DNA of 64,000 nucleotides from Flexithrix dorotheae DSM 6795 (GCF_000379765.1 NZ_KB903440.1:62001-126000), one strand, 5' to 3'. Positions 43,724-52,761 are shown, counted from the stretch's first letter. Made by a program: numbers and translations. Notes: generated from the letters alone by a model not told the origin.

Positions 43724-43758
43724 AAATTCCAGTAGGTCTAATTTACCTACCGGAATTT
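43724..43758 (-). terminator. Terminator between convergent genes
   Basis: Arms at 43724-43737 and 43745-43758 (AAATTCCAGTAGGT with ACCTACCGGAATTT) pair with one mismatch. On the minus strand T-rich sequence follows, fitting the hydrolase gene's end; it may serve the MdaB-like gene as well. Confidence 0.7.
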
Positions 43759-43781
43759 GATGACCTTATAGCTTCGTGGTT

Positions 43782-44813
43782 TTACATTTTTTGATTAAAC
43801 CATTTTGTAGCTTCAGTAACTGATTCTGTTACTTCTGCATCCTGATCATAATAGCTAAATTGGTGATAAGGCGATTCTAATTTGGTTTCCATCCAGTGGA
43901 GCTTTTTGTCTGCGGCTGCAATTTTCCCAAAGTAATTCTTGGTATACTGCGGAAGTACTGCTCCGTCCGAATGAATCATTAGGGTTGGGGCAACTAAATC
44001 TGCTGCAGTGGGCATTGGATCGGTAGTTAACCAGTCTTCCCATGACATTACTGCAAATTTTCCTGCACTCCATTCCGGGATCGCCCCTCTTTCTGAATTC
44101 AAATAATAATCATATGGGCCGTACATTGCAGCAGTTTCATCTTCGGTTGAAATGGTTGGTATGTATTTTACCACTCCGTTTTCCGCAAAGTCTTTTTTAG
44201 CTTCCTGCGCTGCTTTTATTTTATCATTTACCCCTTCTTCTCCTCCGTAAAATAATTTTACGGCCTCCGCATCATGGAGCCATGAAGCAGTTGTTACCAC
44301 TGATTTGATTCGGTTGTCATTTGAAGCAGCCATCAATGTGTACATGGCTCCTGCACAAACCCCAAAGGCTCCGATCTTATCTTTGTTCACTTCGGGTAAG
44401 CTTTCCAGGTAGGAGACTGCATTTTGAATGTCTACCTGCTTTAGGGCAGGACTTTCAAAAAATCTTGGTTCGCCTTTACTCTCTCCATAATTTCTAAAAT
44501 CGAACGCTAAGGTAATGAAACCTTCATGGGCCAGTTTATTGGCATAAAGCCCCGCCATTTGCTCTTTTACAGTAGTCCAGCTTCCGGAAACTACAATAGC
44601 CGGATAGGATTGAACTGGATCAAAATTATTTGGGAAATACAGGTGACCAACAAGTTTGGCTCCTTCACTATTAAAATTTACTTTTTTCATTTGGACTTTA
44701 TTTAAAGTTGTTGATTTTGGGGTTTGTGTTTTATCTGATTCATTTTTACTGTTTTGCAGATTGCAACTCATTAAAATGGCAAATGCGGCAACTGCGATAG
44801 CTGTCTTGCTCAT
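43782..44813 (-). CDS. Alpha/beta hydrolase lipoprotein with Cys nucleophile motif
   Basis: A 343-residue protein with lipobox AILMSC (Cys17). The alpha/beta hydrolase fold runs from residue 50: an oxyanion region PAIVVSGSWTTVKEQ, the nucleophile elbow GVCAG with Cys153 in place of Ser, and later MIHSDGAVLPQ (acid) and PYHQFSYYD (base His). A cysteine nucleophile is typical of dienelactone hydrolase-type enzymes. It is the last gene of a run with two NTF2-like genes (5 and about 490 bases upstream). Substrate is unknown; envelope location is inferred from the lipobox. Confidence 0.8.
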   Translation of the reverse strand: MSKTAIAVAAFAILMSCNLQNSKNESDKTQTPKSTTLNKVQMKKVNFNSEGAKLVGHLYFPNNFDPVQSYPAIVVSGSWTTVKEQMAGLYANKLAHEGFITLAFDFRNYGESKGEPRFFESPALKQVDIQNAVSYLESLPEVNKDKIGAFGVCAGAMYTLMAASNDNRIKSVVTTASWLHDAEAVKLFYGGEEGVNDKIKAAQEAKKDFAENGVVKYIPTISTEDETAAMYGPYDYYLNSERGAIPEWSAGKFAVMSWEDWLTTDPMPTAADLVAPTLMIHSDGAVLPQYTKNYFGKIAAADKKLHWMETKLESPYHQFSYYDQDAEVTESVTEATKWFNQKM

Positions 44814-44818
44814 ATCTT

Positions 44819-45244
44819 TTATTTTATCTGATCGATCATGCCAAAAGCGCGTGCGGCCACTATTGGATTAAATATTTCTACATACTCTTTGATCAATCCA
44901 TTCTGATTGAATTTGAAGGTGGAGTAGTAATTGTTTTCATAAAATCCGGCATTGTTTTTTAGTTTGATCTTACCGGTATACTTCACAAATACCATGTTTG
45001 GGTTTTCCATAACCAGGAGATCTTCGATTGAAAATAACATTCCATCAAAATTTGGTAAAACCGGGCTCCAATAGTTTTTAATTCCTTCTTTTCCATTGGC
45101 TCCTTCAGGGAATATGCCTGAAGCATAGGGGTTGATGTGTTTGGCATCCTCTGCAAAAAGAGCCACCAGTTGTTCTATGTTTCCATTTTCCAGTGCTTTG
45201 AAAAATGCTTTTACAGATGCTTTATTTTTTACTGCTGTTTCCAT
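44819..45244 (-). CDS. NTF2/SnoaL-like protein
   Basis: A 141-residue cone-shaped NTF2-like fold: an N-terminal helix SVKAFFKALENGNIEQLVAL, then FAEDAKHINPYASGIFPEG, and strands NMVFVKYTGKIKLKNN and YYSTFKFNQNGLIKEYVEIFNP. Members bind or convert small molecules, often as ester-like or isomerase enzymes; no catalytic residue is clear. It lies 5 bases before the alpha/beta hydrolase gene, so they are probably translated from one mRNA and may act on one compound. Confidence 0.8.
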   Translation of the reverse strand: METAVKNKASVKAFFKALENGNIEQLVALFAEDAKHINPYASGIFPEGANGKEGIKNYWSPVLPNFDGMLFSIEDLLVMENPNMVFVKYTGKIKLKNNAGFYENNYYSTFKFNQNGLIKEYVEIFNPIVAARAFGMIDQIK

Positions 45245-45304
45245 TTTTTTGGGATTATCAGGGCAATTCGCTAAAAGGAAGAATAGGGTAAATTAATTGT
45301 ATGG

Positions 45305-45811
45305 TCATTTTGGTTTGATGTTGTTTAGGGCTAAATCAGGAAGAGAGGTATTGCCATCCTGATATTTGAAATTGAACTTCATCTCTGTGATTTTCCAGGC
45401 ATCGGTTTCGAGTTTGATAAGCTCAAAATCATACGACCCGACTACCTGCCAGACATTTCCCTCTTTGTTTTCCAGGTAGTGACTTGCTGTTCCATAACAG
45501 AAAACAGAAGCTTTGTGCTCACCTGCTTCCACTATAAAATTCCCAAGCTGGTGATGCGTGTACTCAAAACCCGGTAGTATGGATTTCCAGGCCGTGGTGA
45601 TTTCCTGAGGAGTCAGGTTTTTTGCCGGATTCCCATTCATGGAAGAGTAATCCAATGATACATTTTCGTTAAAAAAAGATTCTACCTCCGACCAACTTTG
45701 CTGGTCTGTGGCTACGAATAATTTTGTGATGGCCTGTTCGGGAGTATTCATAATTTGTGCATTTAGGTTCAAGGAGATCAGTGCTTTCAACCCAATTAAT
45801 ATTGACTTCAT
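45305..45811 (-). CDS. Secreted NTF2/SnoaL-like protein
   Basis: A 168-residue protein with a short, weak signal-like N-terminus (LIGLKALISLNLNAQ), then the NTF2-like fold: AITKLFVATDQQSWSEVESF, FNENVSLDYSSMNG, and VWQVVGSYDFELIKL, WKITEMKFNFKYQDGN. It starts the run with the second NTF2-like gene and the hydrolase downstream. It lies 90 bases from the AraC gene upstream, on the same strand. Function unknown. Confidence 0.75.
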   Translation of the reverse strand: MKSILIGLKALISLNLNAQIMNTPEQAITKLFVATDQQSWSEVESFFNENVSLDYSSMNGNPAKNLTPQEITTAWKSILPGFEYTHHQLGNFIVEAGEHKASVFCYGTASHYLENKEGNVWQVVGSYDFELIKLETDAWKITEMKFNFKYQDGNTSLPDLALNNIKPK

Positions 45812-45901
45812 GACGCTGATTTTTTTTGTGCATTACAAAAGTCATGAATTCCTAAAGCAATGAATTTATGATTTCAAATGAAGGAGTATGGATTTCAAAG
45901 G

Positions 45902-46819
45902 TTACCGAACAGACTGACGATATTCCAAAGGAGTTTGCCCAGTTTTCCTTTTAAAAAAAGAGTTGAAATTATTAGGGCTGTCAAAGTATAAAGTGTAGGC
46001 AATTTCTTTCACATTCATTTCTGTTTGCAGCAGATACGACTTGGAGAGAGATAATAAATGTTTGTGAATATGATTTAGCGCTGTGATTCCTGTAATTCCT
46101 TTTACTACTGCATTTAAGTGGTTAGGATGAACACTCAGTTTGTGCGCATAATGACTTGTGGAATGCAGGTTGGAATAAGCTTCCAGTTTGGCATCGGGGT
46201 AAAAACTGGTTTGGATAAGTGTTTTGTATCTGGAAAGCAACTTTAAGTCTGCTGCTTTCAGGCTCTGTTCTGCCAGCTCCCTGTCCACCTGGCTTTCAAA
46301 AAGCCGCTTAACATGCGCCAAAAGCAAATAAACCTGGGCTTCAATAATCTGGAATTTGTCAGAGGCATCACCATTGTACTCATTCCAGATATTTTCATAT
46401 ATAGACAAAACCTTTTCCAATTGATGATTTGGAATACTAAATGGAATCGATTTTTCCATTTTTAAAAAAGGAAATAAGTCCAGAATTTGTGAAAACACTA
46501 TTGACTGCGTAATAAAATCCTGACTGAACATTAAATAATATCCTTTCCAGTTAGGAAGAATATCCCAGGAGAGCAGCTGAAAAGGTGTATTGAAAAATAA
46601 AGTAGTTCCTTCCGGAAAATCGGAAAATTGACCGGTTATGGCTTTTCCATCACCATCGGCTTTAATGGCGATAGCATAAAACTCATGCCTAAAAGCCGGC
46701 ATTTGATGTTTTATGGTTTTCATGTTTTCTTCAAAACTCCTGATATCAAAATGAGGATGTTTAGGGGAGGAGATGTTAATCCCCTTACAGTATTCGGATA
46801 TGGATTTGAAGTGGTTCAT
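45902..46819 (-). CDS. AraC family transcriptional regulator
   Basis: A 305-residue protein. The first 190 residues are a cupin-like sensory region, and the C-terminal 100 residues are the double HTH of AraC/XylS: HYAHKLSVHPNHLNAVVKGI, YLLQTEMNVKEIAYTLYFDS and PNNFNSFFKRKTGQTPLEYR. It precedes the NTF2-like/hydrolase run on the same strand and probably controls it. Effector unknown. Confidence 0.9.
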   Translation of the reverse strand: MNHFKSISEYCKGINISSPKHPHFDIRSFEENMKTIKHQMPAFRHEFYAIAIKADGDGKAITGQFSDFPEGTTLFFNTPFQLLSWDILPNWKGYYLMFSQDFITQSIVFSQILDLFPFLKMEKSIPFSIPNHQLEKVLSIYENIWNEYNGDASDKFQIIEAQVYLLLAHVKRLFESQVDRELAEQSLKAADLKLLSRYKTLIQTSFYPDAKLEAYSNLHSTSHYAHKLSVHPNHLNAVVKGITGITALNHIHKHLLSLSKSYLLQTEMNVKEIAYTLYFDSPNNFNSFFKRKTGQTPLEYRQSVR

Positions 46820-47137
46820 TTATTATTTACACAACGGTTAGCAAAAAATGGATTTTTCGCAGCGTTGAGCCAATTCTAAAAGTACTAAAATTGTGGGGAA
46901 AACTGAAATTGTATAGGGTGGGTGGTTTTTCAAATTCCAAAGCAAAATGTAAAAATTAAATAGGCAAGGCAACTGAGGTTAATTGGAAACTGAAAAGTTT
47001 TAAAAATAAGGAGCATATTGATAATTCTTCCCTTCCTTCGCATTGCAAAGGATTTCTCCGAAACAAAAGGATGCTAGGAAAATAAATAAAAAATCAAGAC
47101 CTTTTACTTCAAAGTGCGGTATTGGTGGATTTTGGGT
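46820..47137. other. Intergenic region, nothing recognised
   Basis: AT-rich spacer between the AraC gene and the thioredoxin-like gene. No hairpin of note and no open frame that looks coding. It should include the AraC gene's promoter. Confidence 0.45.
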
Positions 47138-47953
47138 TCAATGATTTTTCTGAATAGTTTCTATTTGAACTCTAATTTCGTTTAATACCCTGTCTCTCGT
47201 TCTCATAAATTTCATATGATGGGGAAAATCATTTAATGCCATTTGAGCATAATCATAAGCTTTTCCCAATTCACCTGACAGGTAGTAAATGACTGCTGCG
47301 GTAAAAGTATTGAAATAATACTCTTCAATATTTAGAGATTCCTCTATCTCCTTTTTGGCTTTGCTAAGTTGAGTTTCGCTGACAGATTCAAAACCAGAAA
47401 GACTTATGTTTTCAATTGAGTATTCAGCACTTTTTCCTGTCAAATCCATAAATGAAGAATTGGCGGTATTGAATAGGGTGTATGTGGCCTTATTTCGGGT
47501 CTTCAATTTGTTCCACCATACGCCTGAAGGGCTGTAGGTTTTTTCATCAAGTGCTTTTTGACCTTCTTTAATTATTTTCTCAGGTGATTTATAATTAGCG
47601 GATATATGAACAATTTCGCCCTTTGGGTTTAAATAAAAGTAGGTAGGGTAGCTATAAACATTGAACCGCTCCGCAAGATCTTTCCCAACTTCTGAGCTTT
47701 CATCAATCACGAGGTTAATGAAGTTAGAACTATAAAATTCACCAACTTCAGGGTCTACGAATACCTCTTTTTTCATTTTTTGACAGTAGCCGCAGTTTAC
47801 TCCGAATTCTATGAATATTGGTTTATTTTCCTTTTCTGCCAGTAACAGTACTTCAAAGTAACTGACATTTGTGAAATCCACACCTGCATTTTCCTGACCG
47901 AAACCTAATTGAATTGAAAATATGATTAAAATGGATAAAAGTAAGGGCTTCAT
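47138..47953 (-). CDS. Periplasmic thioredoxin-fold protein
   Basis: A 271-residue protein with signal peptide (ending LGFGQ). Residues 25-145 hold a thioredoxin fold with active-site Cys54 and Cys57 (FGVNCGYCQKMKK) and a cis-Pro region YSYPTYFYLNP. The C-terminal 120 residues are helical and TPR-like (AAVIYYLSGELGKAYDYAQM). It is expected to reduce or isomerise disulfides in the periplasm, as for DsbD/thiol-disulfide-type proteins. Its ATG overlaps the upstream GNAT stop by 4 bases, so they are translationally coupled. Confidence 0.85.
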   Translation of the reverse strand: MKPLLLSILIIFSIQLGFGQENAGVDFTNVSYFEVLLLAEKENKPIFIEFGVNCGYCQKMKKEVFVDPEVGEFYSSNFINLVIDESSEVGKDLAERFNVYSYPTYFYLNPKGEIVHISANYKSPEKIIKEGQKALDEKTYSPSGVWWNKLKTRNKATYTLFNTANSSFMDLTGKSAEYSIENISLSGFESVSETQLSKAKKEIEESLNIEEYYFNTFTAAVIYYLSGELGKAYDYAQMALNDFPHHMKFMRTRDRVLNEIRVQIETIQKNH

Positions 47954-48432
47954 GATTTAGTTTTATTAGTAACTTTCTTATGGTTATTTTTCTCTAAAAA
48001 TACTAATTCGAGTTTTTCATTTATCTTTTGCCTTCGAAATTCTGAATATCCAAGTTTTTTGTATAGTGAAAGGTTTCTTTCACTCTTATGTCCGGTAAAA
48101 AGCTCGAAACGATTTGCTTCCTTAAATTGATGCTCAATTGCTTCCATTAGTTTTTTCCCCAATCCTTTGTTTCGAAAATTTTCGTCCACTATCAGTCTAC
48201 CAATCTTACAAGTATCTGCTTTTAATGTTCCACGAACAGACCCAATTATATTACCATTCAACACAAGTTTCAAAAAAAATTCATTTTCAAAATCCTGTTC
48301 AATAGATTTTAATGTCTGTGTAACAGGGGGAATGGAGAAATCTTTATATAATTCAGCTTCTTCCATATAACAGGACTTTTGCAAATCCAATATGGATTTT
48401 AAGTCCTGCTTTTCGGCTATTTCTATTTTCAT
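47950..48432 (-). CDS. GNAT family N-acetyltransferase
   Basis: A 160-residue GNAT protein: IEIAEKQDLKSILDLQKSCY, CKIGRLIVDENFRNKGLGKK with the acetyl-CoA loop RNKGLG, and FELFTGHKSERNLSLYKKLG. The C-terminal SEFRRQKINEKLELVFLEK follows the family. It shares a 4-base overlap with the thioredoxin-like gene and is probably co-expressed. Substrate unknown. Confidence 0.88.
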   Translation of the reverse strand: MKIEIAEKQDLKSILDLQKSCYMEEAELYKDFSIPPVTQTLKSIEQDFENEFFLKLVLNGNIIGSVRGTLKADTCKIGRLIVDENFRNKGLGKKLMEAIEHQFKEANRFELFTGHKSERNLSLYKKLGYSEFRRQKINEKLELVFLEKNNHKKVTNKTKS

Positions 48433-48752
48433 CCTGAAGCTTGATTTGCCACTAATATTTTAGAGGATAGCATTCACCAGAGCACTTTGATAAACAATAT
48501 CTCTTGTTAATGCCTGTTGAACGGATTCAAAATTATTATTCTTAAAGATATATAACCTTTAGGTGTCTTTTAGCACTATGCCAAATAAATAATTGTGTTT
48601 TTGTAAAAAATTAATAGAATGCAATTGCTTTGGGTTTCACTCAATTTGTAGCCTTCCAGTTCAGGTTTTTCAGTTAAAAATGCCCTATTTATGAAAAGAA
48701 AATAAGCTCTAATTGGATGTATTTACAAATCAGTTTCAACCATTTAAAAATA
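48433..48752. other. Intergenic region, nothing recognised
   Basis: Between the GNAT gene and the GH29 gene. It holds a TAATTTTG-like element on the minus strand (48528-48535), rather far (95 bases) from the GNAT start. No convincing gene. Confidence 0.4.
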
Positions 48753-50267
48753 TTATTCGATTCTTAAGACAAATGCATTCTGATCAATGTTCCAGTTCAA
48801 ATCTGAAGCAGGCATCGTTACAACTATGTCTTTGCCATGATTTTTCCATTCACAATTTTCGTTTGCACCCAGTAAGGTGATTTTTGTACCGTTCTTAATT
48901 TTGAAATCCTTTATTATTACTTGTTCTTTCCACTGAGGTAGGATTGCATAGATTACATCCCCCTTTTGCGTAAAAAACAATTCTTTTACTGCATCGCCAT
49001 TTTTCGGGTACAGAGTTTGGCGTTCAATATAATCTGCAGTGGTGTAGCTTTGGCTGGGTAGTTTATATTTTATATCCCTGTTTCCCTCACTCCATTGACA
49101 CGATTTTTTATAAGCAGTTGTCCCGTAAATCGCTTCTCCATTAATATTTAGCCAATTCCCGATTTCCAATAGCCGCTGTTGCTGAATAACAGGAATTTTT
49201 CCATCTGCTCTTGGCCCTACATTTAAACACAAATTGCCTCCCATTGACACTATATCACAAAGCATTAAAATTAACTGCTTGGAAGTGGCATAATCAGCCA
49301 GGTCTTCATCTCTGTTGTAGCCAAAGCTGGTTCCAATACCCCTAATTTCTTCCCAAACCTTTGGCAGGTCTAAATTTTCCCTCATGTATTCGGTGGTAAA
49401 ATAGCCACCGTGTTTGTGACGACAACCTTTAAACCAACGGTCATTAACAACTACATCCTTTTTACAAGGGGACTCCTCAAATACCCACTTCAACAGTTCT
49501 CCACTTTTCCAATAGTTGTCTTCTTTTTCCCACTCACCATCGGCATAAATAATGTCTGGAGCATATTTATTGATTAGGTCTTTGAATTGTGGATGGTAAT
49601 GTTCATCTACAAATTTTTGATTATCCATACCCAAAGGATAATACCATGGATGAAACCATTCGAACAGGGAATAGTACAACCCGGCTTTTAGTCCGGCATC
49701 CTGCATAGCCTCCATATAAGGTCCAATTAAATCGCGTTTCGGGCCAACCTCCATGGCATTCCAGGCAAACCCTCTACCGTTTTGAGCATGTTCATTGGGC
49801 CAGAGTGTAAAACCATCGTGATGTTTTGAGGTGAGGATTACATATTTTGCTCCGGATTTTTTAAATAAATCAGCCCACTCTGTTGGATTATATAACTCAG
49901 CTTTCCATTGTGTGGCAAAATCATAATAGTTTGATTCTTCTCCATACAGATTTTTTTGCAGGTTGGGAATGGCCATTTTATCGGGATTGTTGTTCCCAAA
50001 AATGCTTTCAGATTGTAGCCAGAATTGGTACCATTCGGTATAGGTTCCGGCAGGCGACCATGCTGGTACCGAGTAGGGGCCCCAATGAATAAAGATCCCG
50101 AATTTTGCCTCCCCAAACCAGTCTGCCACTGGCCGTTTATCTATTTCTTCCCATACTTTTTTTGCTTTTTCTTTTGCCTCACCTGTATCCCAGGCAATTT
50201 TAGTCTCTTGTGCATTTGTATTCAAACTCAATAATATTACCAATGCGCCTAATAAGAACTTTTCCAT
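48753..50267 (-). CDS. GH29 alpha-L-fucosidase
   Basis: I choose the ATG at 50265-50267 (504 residues), which begins the signal peptide MEKFLLGALVILLSLNTNAQ; three ATGs lie a few codons upstream. The GH29 barrel shows KFGIFIHWGPYSVPAWSPAG, VILTSKHHDGFTLWP, and the nucleophile Asp243 in DIIYADGEW. A C-terminal beta domain follows. It removes alpha-L-fucose from glycans, probably in the periplasm or on the surface. It stands alone, without other fucose genes nearby; the arylsulfatase at the window's end could be consistent with sulfated fucan use, but this is speculation. Confidence 0.92.
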   Translation of the reverse strand: MEKFLLGALVILLSLNTNAQETKIAWDTGEAKEKAKKVWEEIDKRPVADWFGEAKFGIFIHWGPYSVPAWSPAGTYTEWYQFWLQSESIFGNNNPDKMAIPNLQKNLYGEESNYYDFATQWKAELYNPTEWADLFKKSGAKYVILTSKHHDGFTLWPNEHAQNGRGFAWNAMEVGPKRDLIGPYMEAMQDAGLKAGLYYSLFEWFHPWYYPLGMDNQKFVDEHYHPQFKDLINKYAPDIIYADGEWEKEDNYWKSGELLKWVFEESPCKKDVVVNDRWFKGCRHKHGGYFTTEYMRENLDLPKVWEEIRGIGTSFGYNRDEDLADYATSKQLILMLCDIVSMGGNLCLNVGPRADGKIPVIQQQRLLEIGNWLNINGEAIYGTTAYKKSCQWSEGNRDIKYKLPSQSYTTADYIERQTLYPKNGDAVKELFFTQKGDVIYAILPQWKEQVIIKDFKIKNGTKITLLGANENCEWKNHGKDIVVTMPASDLNWNIDQNAFVLRIE

Positions 50268-50378
50268 ATCTATCATCATTCTATTATATTCCAACATAAT
50301 TCAATTCTAAGTTACCAACCAGGACCCAATAAAGAGGATTTTGGCAACCAATTGCTTAAGGTTTTTAAGAGCCGTTTT

Positions 50379-51233
50379 TTAATTTTTTACATTAATTACA
50401 TCTGGCCATATATTGGGTAATTCACCACTGAATCCCATCTCTGGCAGGTCATTTATTTGTTTCATTTCTGCCTCTGATAATTCAAAGTCAAAAATATTGA
50501 TATTTTCTTCTATTCTATGAGGCGTACTTGATTTCGGAATTACAATAGTTTCGTGTTGAATTACCCAACGCAAACAAATTTGAGAAACTGATTTACCGTG
50601 TTGTTTGGCGATTGTTTCTAATACTTCATTCCCAAAAACTTTTCCCCGTGCTAATGGCGACCAGGATTCCACAGTAATGCCATTCTTTTTACAAAACCTG
50701 GTTAATTCAGGCTGCCAATAACCAGGGTGAAACTCAATTTGATTAACCGCTGGAATTATGTTTGCAGTTTGAAAAAGAGCCTCCAAATGTTCCTGCCAAA
50801 AATTGCTTACTCCAATAGATTTTATTTTCCCTTCAGCTTGTAGCTCCTCCATTGCACGCCAACTTTCGGCATTTGCTTTTTGCCAGTTTGTATAATTTTT
50901 TGCATTTGCTGGCCAATGTATTAAATACAAATCAACATAATTCAACCCAAGTTTTTTGAGGGATTTTTCGAAGGCATTTTTAGCCTCTTCATAACCTAAA
51001 TTTTCTCGCCACAATTTTGTGGTCACCACAATTTCCTTTCTGTCGACTCCACTTTCACTAATCCCTTTTCCAACTTCTTCCTCATTTTCATATTTGGCAG
51101 CACTATCAATCAATCTGTAACCTGTTTTTAAAGCATTTTTTATGGATTGCACTCCATCTTCTTCCACTGATTGGTATGTTCCAAAACCTACAACAGGTAT
51201 TTTATTTCCATCATTTAAAGTTATTTCTTTCAT
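50379..51233 (-). CDS. Aldo/keto reductase
   Basis: A 284-residue AKR barrel. The catalytic tetrad is complete: Asp43 (LIDSAAKY), Tyr48, Lys73 (TTKLW), and His106 (LIHWPAN). The NADPH-binding C-terminal part shows SICLRWVIQHE-like SQICLRWVIQHETIVIPKSS, PHRIEENINIFDFEL. It reduces aldehydes or ketones, and the substrate cannot be told. It lies 111 bases upstream of the fucosidase gene, on the same strand, possibly in one operon. Confidence 0.9.
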   Translation of the reverse strand: MKEITLNDGNKIPVVGFGTYQSVEEDGVQSIKNALKTGYRLIDSAAKYENEEEVGKGISESGVDRKEIVVTTKLWRENLGYEEAKNAFEKSLKKLGLNYVDLYLIHWPANAKNYTNWQKANAESWRAMEELQAEGKIKSIGVSNFWQEHLEALFQTANIIPAVNQIEFHPGYWQPELTRFCKKNGITVESWSPLARGKVFGNEVLETIAKQHGKSVSQICLRWVIQHETIVIPKSSTPHRIEENINIFDFELSEAEMKQINDLPEMGFSGELPNIWPDVINVKN

Positions 51234-51318
51234 GTTGTTTAATTTTCGTGTTTAAAACGGTTAAAGATTTTAAGGCGAAGAAAAGAGGTTAGTTTCGGGT
51301 GAATTATATGTCGGAATG

Positions 51319-51451
51319 CTACCATTTTGAAGTGGCAAAAACTGCCCAAATACGCCCTTCATCTCCTTCTTTTTTTCTATTCATAAATTCCTTTCCATTT
51401 AAATGGTTCTGGATTTGTTAGTTTAAATATAGTTTTTTCTTTGTCTGCCAT
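51319..51451 (-). pseudogene. Two overlapping mini-frames, possible gene remnant
   Basis: Minus strand ATG 51449-51451 opens 24 codons (MADKEKTIFKLTNPEPFK...) to a TAG at 51377-51379, and ATG 51382-51384 opens 21 codons in another frame (beginning MNRKKEGDEGRIWAVFATSK) to 51319. Both read like protein, not like random AT-rich DNA. One frameshift would join them, so I treat this as a decayed small gene or overlapping tiny genes. Low confidence. Confidence 0.25.
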
Positions 51452-51509
51452 TTTCTTAAAATTCAGATTGACACAAACTTAATTAAAAAAATTAACCCCC
51501 TGGTTTAAA

Positions 51510-51945
51510 TTAAATCATCCTCCGAAAAATGTTTTTTATCAGATCGATACCCATTTTGTTACCTGAATCAGTTCTCAAAATTTTTCCATCCAACAAAACC
51601 TATTAATAAGGATTTTCTTTTAAATAGACTATAAGCTTTTCAGCCATTCCTTCTACTACTTCGAATTCACCTTGAGGATTAAATTCTAAATCTATTGGAT
51701 GGCCATATTTTTTGGTGATATCTTTTTGTGTTAGCCTGGAAAAGTAAATATTGTCCATAGAATTATGTAATCCTAAGGGGGGAAAGATAATGTGTCCCAG
51801 TCTCCAACTTAGATAAGTAATTGATATGGTTGTCAGGGGTAACCCTGGATCTGAAAATAAAACAAATTGGGGTATTGTTATCAGCGAATGAAAAATCCAA
51901 TTTATGAAAACTATTTCTTAGAATTCCATCTCCCTTCAGAATCAA
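51510..51945 (-). pseudogene. Frameshifted gene remnant, unknown family
   Basis: On the minus strand one frame runs from TTG 51943-51945 to a stop at 51763, ending THYLSPLRIT. Adding or removing one base in the G6 run at 51777-51782 moves it into a second frame that continues GLHNSMDNIYFSRLTQKD and GHPIDLEFNPQGEFEVVE to stops TAA-TAG at 51600-51605, then in the same frame VLLDGKILRTDSGNKMGIDL to 51510. Coding-like composition in both halves points to a real gene inactivated by a slip in the homopolymer and a double stop. It starts right after the terminator at 51947-51985, with no normal start. Family not recognised; sequencing error at the run is possible. Confidence 0.5.
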
Positions 51946-51946
51946 A

Positions 51947-51985
51947 AAAACTCCACCTGAGTTTTCTTACCCTAGGTGGAGTTTT
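51947..51985 (-). terminator. Bidirectional terminator after the sterol desaturase-like gene
   Basis: AAAACTCCACCT (51947-51958) and AGGTGGAGTTTT (51974-51985) form a perfect 12-base stem with T runs on both strands. It lies 18 bases past the desaturase-like gene's stop. Confidence 0.85.
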
Positions 51986-52002
51986 TTTTGAAGACAATTT
52001 TT

Positions 52003-52722
52003 TTATTCTTTATGGACATCTTTGAATCTTAGCATATCAAACAACCGCTGTTCTTTTTCATTATCAAAACCACAAGATGTTTTAAACTCTTTGGGGTTTT
52101 CATAAGTCCCAAACAGCATATCCCACCAGACAATATCACCATAATTATTAGTATGTTTTTCGTATTCATGGTGAATCCTGTGCATTTCAGGTCGTTGAAA
52201 TATATAGCCAATCCATTGTGGAGTTTTCACATTGGTATGATAAAAAAATTCTCCTAAAGCCGTGCAAAGGGTATAAATGGCTCCAGCTTCTATATCCAGC
52301 CCAAGTAAGGTATAAACTAGCAAGCTACCAATTACAGAGTTTACAGTCATTTCCAGTGGATGTTTATAAAATGAAGTAATCACTTCTAATCTTTGAGGAC
52401 TGTGGTGAATTTGATGGAATCTTGTCCATAAAAAGTCAACAGTGTGTCTCCATCTATGCCACCAATAAAATATAAAAGTAGCTATGATATAGGCAATTAC
52501 ACCTCCTAGATAGGGGTTTGTAAAATCTGATAAACTAAAAAGGGAAAATGAAGAAAGCCATTTTTCCCAGGAAATACCGGCAAGCACCACTATGCCAAGT
52601 TGTATGAAATTTACACCTAAAACTCTGATTGTCCATGTGGGCACCTGGGGCAATTTCCAGCCTGGGATAATTCTTTCAAGTACAAAACAAAATCCAAATA
52701 CCATAAATATTATCGTCAACAT
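52003..52722 (-). CDS. Sterol desaturase/fatty acid hydroxylase superfamily protein
   Basis: A 239-residue membrane protein with about four hydrophobic helices. The diiron histidine clusters of the superfamily are present: HRWRH (His89 and His93), HQIHH (His103, 106, 107), and HRIHH near residue 180. It inserts hydroxyl groups or double bonds into lipids in the membrane, using O2. The specific lipid is unknown. A Crp/Fnr gene lies 85 bases upstream, and a candidate -7 element at 52754-52761. Confidence 0.9.
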   Translation of the reverse strand: MLTIIFMVFGFCFVLERIIPGWKLPQVPTWTIRVLGVNFIQLGIVVLAGISWEKWLSSFSLFSLSDFTNPYLGGVIAYIIATFIFYWWHRWRHTVDFLWTRFHQIHHSPQRLEVITSFYKHPLEMTVNSVIGSLLVYTLLGLDIEAGAIYTLCTALGEFFYHTNVKTPQWIGYIFQRPEMHRIHHEYEKHTNNYGDIVWWDMLFGTYENPKEFKTSCGFDNEKEQRLFDMLRFKDVHKE

Positions 52723-52753
52723 TTTTTGCTATGATTTAAGTTTAACATCAAAG

Positions 52754-52761
52754 CAAATGTA
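52754..52761 (-). promoter_or_regulatory. Candidate -7 element of the desaturase-like gene
   Basis: The minus strand reads TACATTTG (TAnnTTTG), 31 bases before the ATG at 52722. Two GGTTAA copies lie just upstream (about 52782-52799), next to the stop codon of the Crp/Fnr gene. Confidence 0.4.

Larger units (their letters stand above)
51234..52002. other. 769-base region with gene remnants
   Basis: No intact gene. It contains a frameshifted frame at 51510-51945, two overlapping tiny frames at 51319-51451, and a bidirectional terminator at 51947-51985. The rest is AT-rich. Confidence 0.5.
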
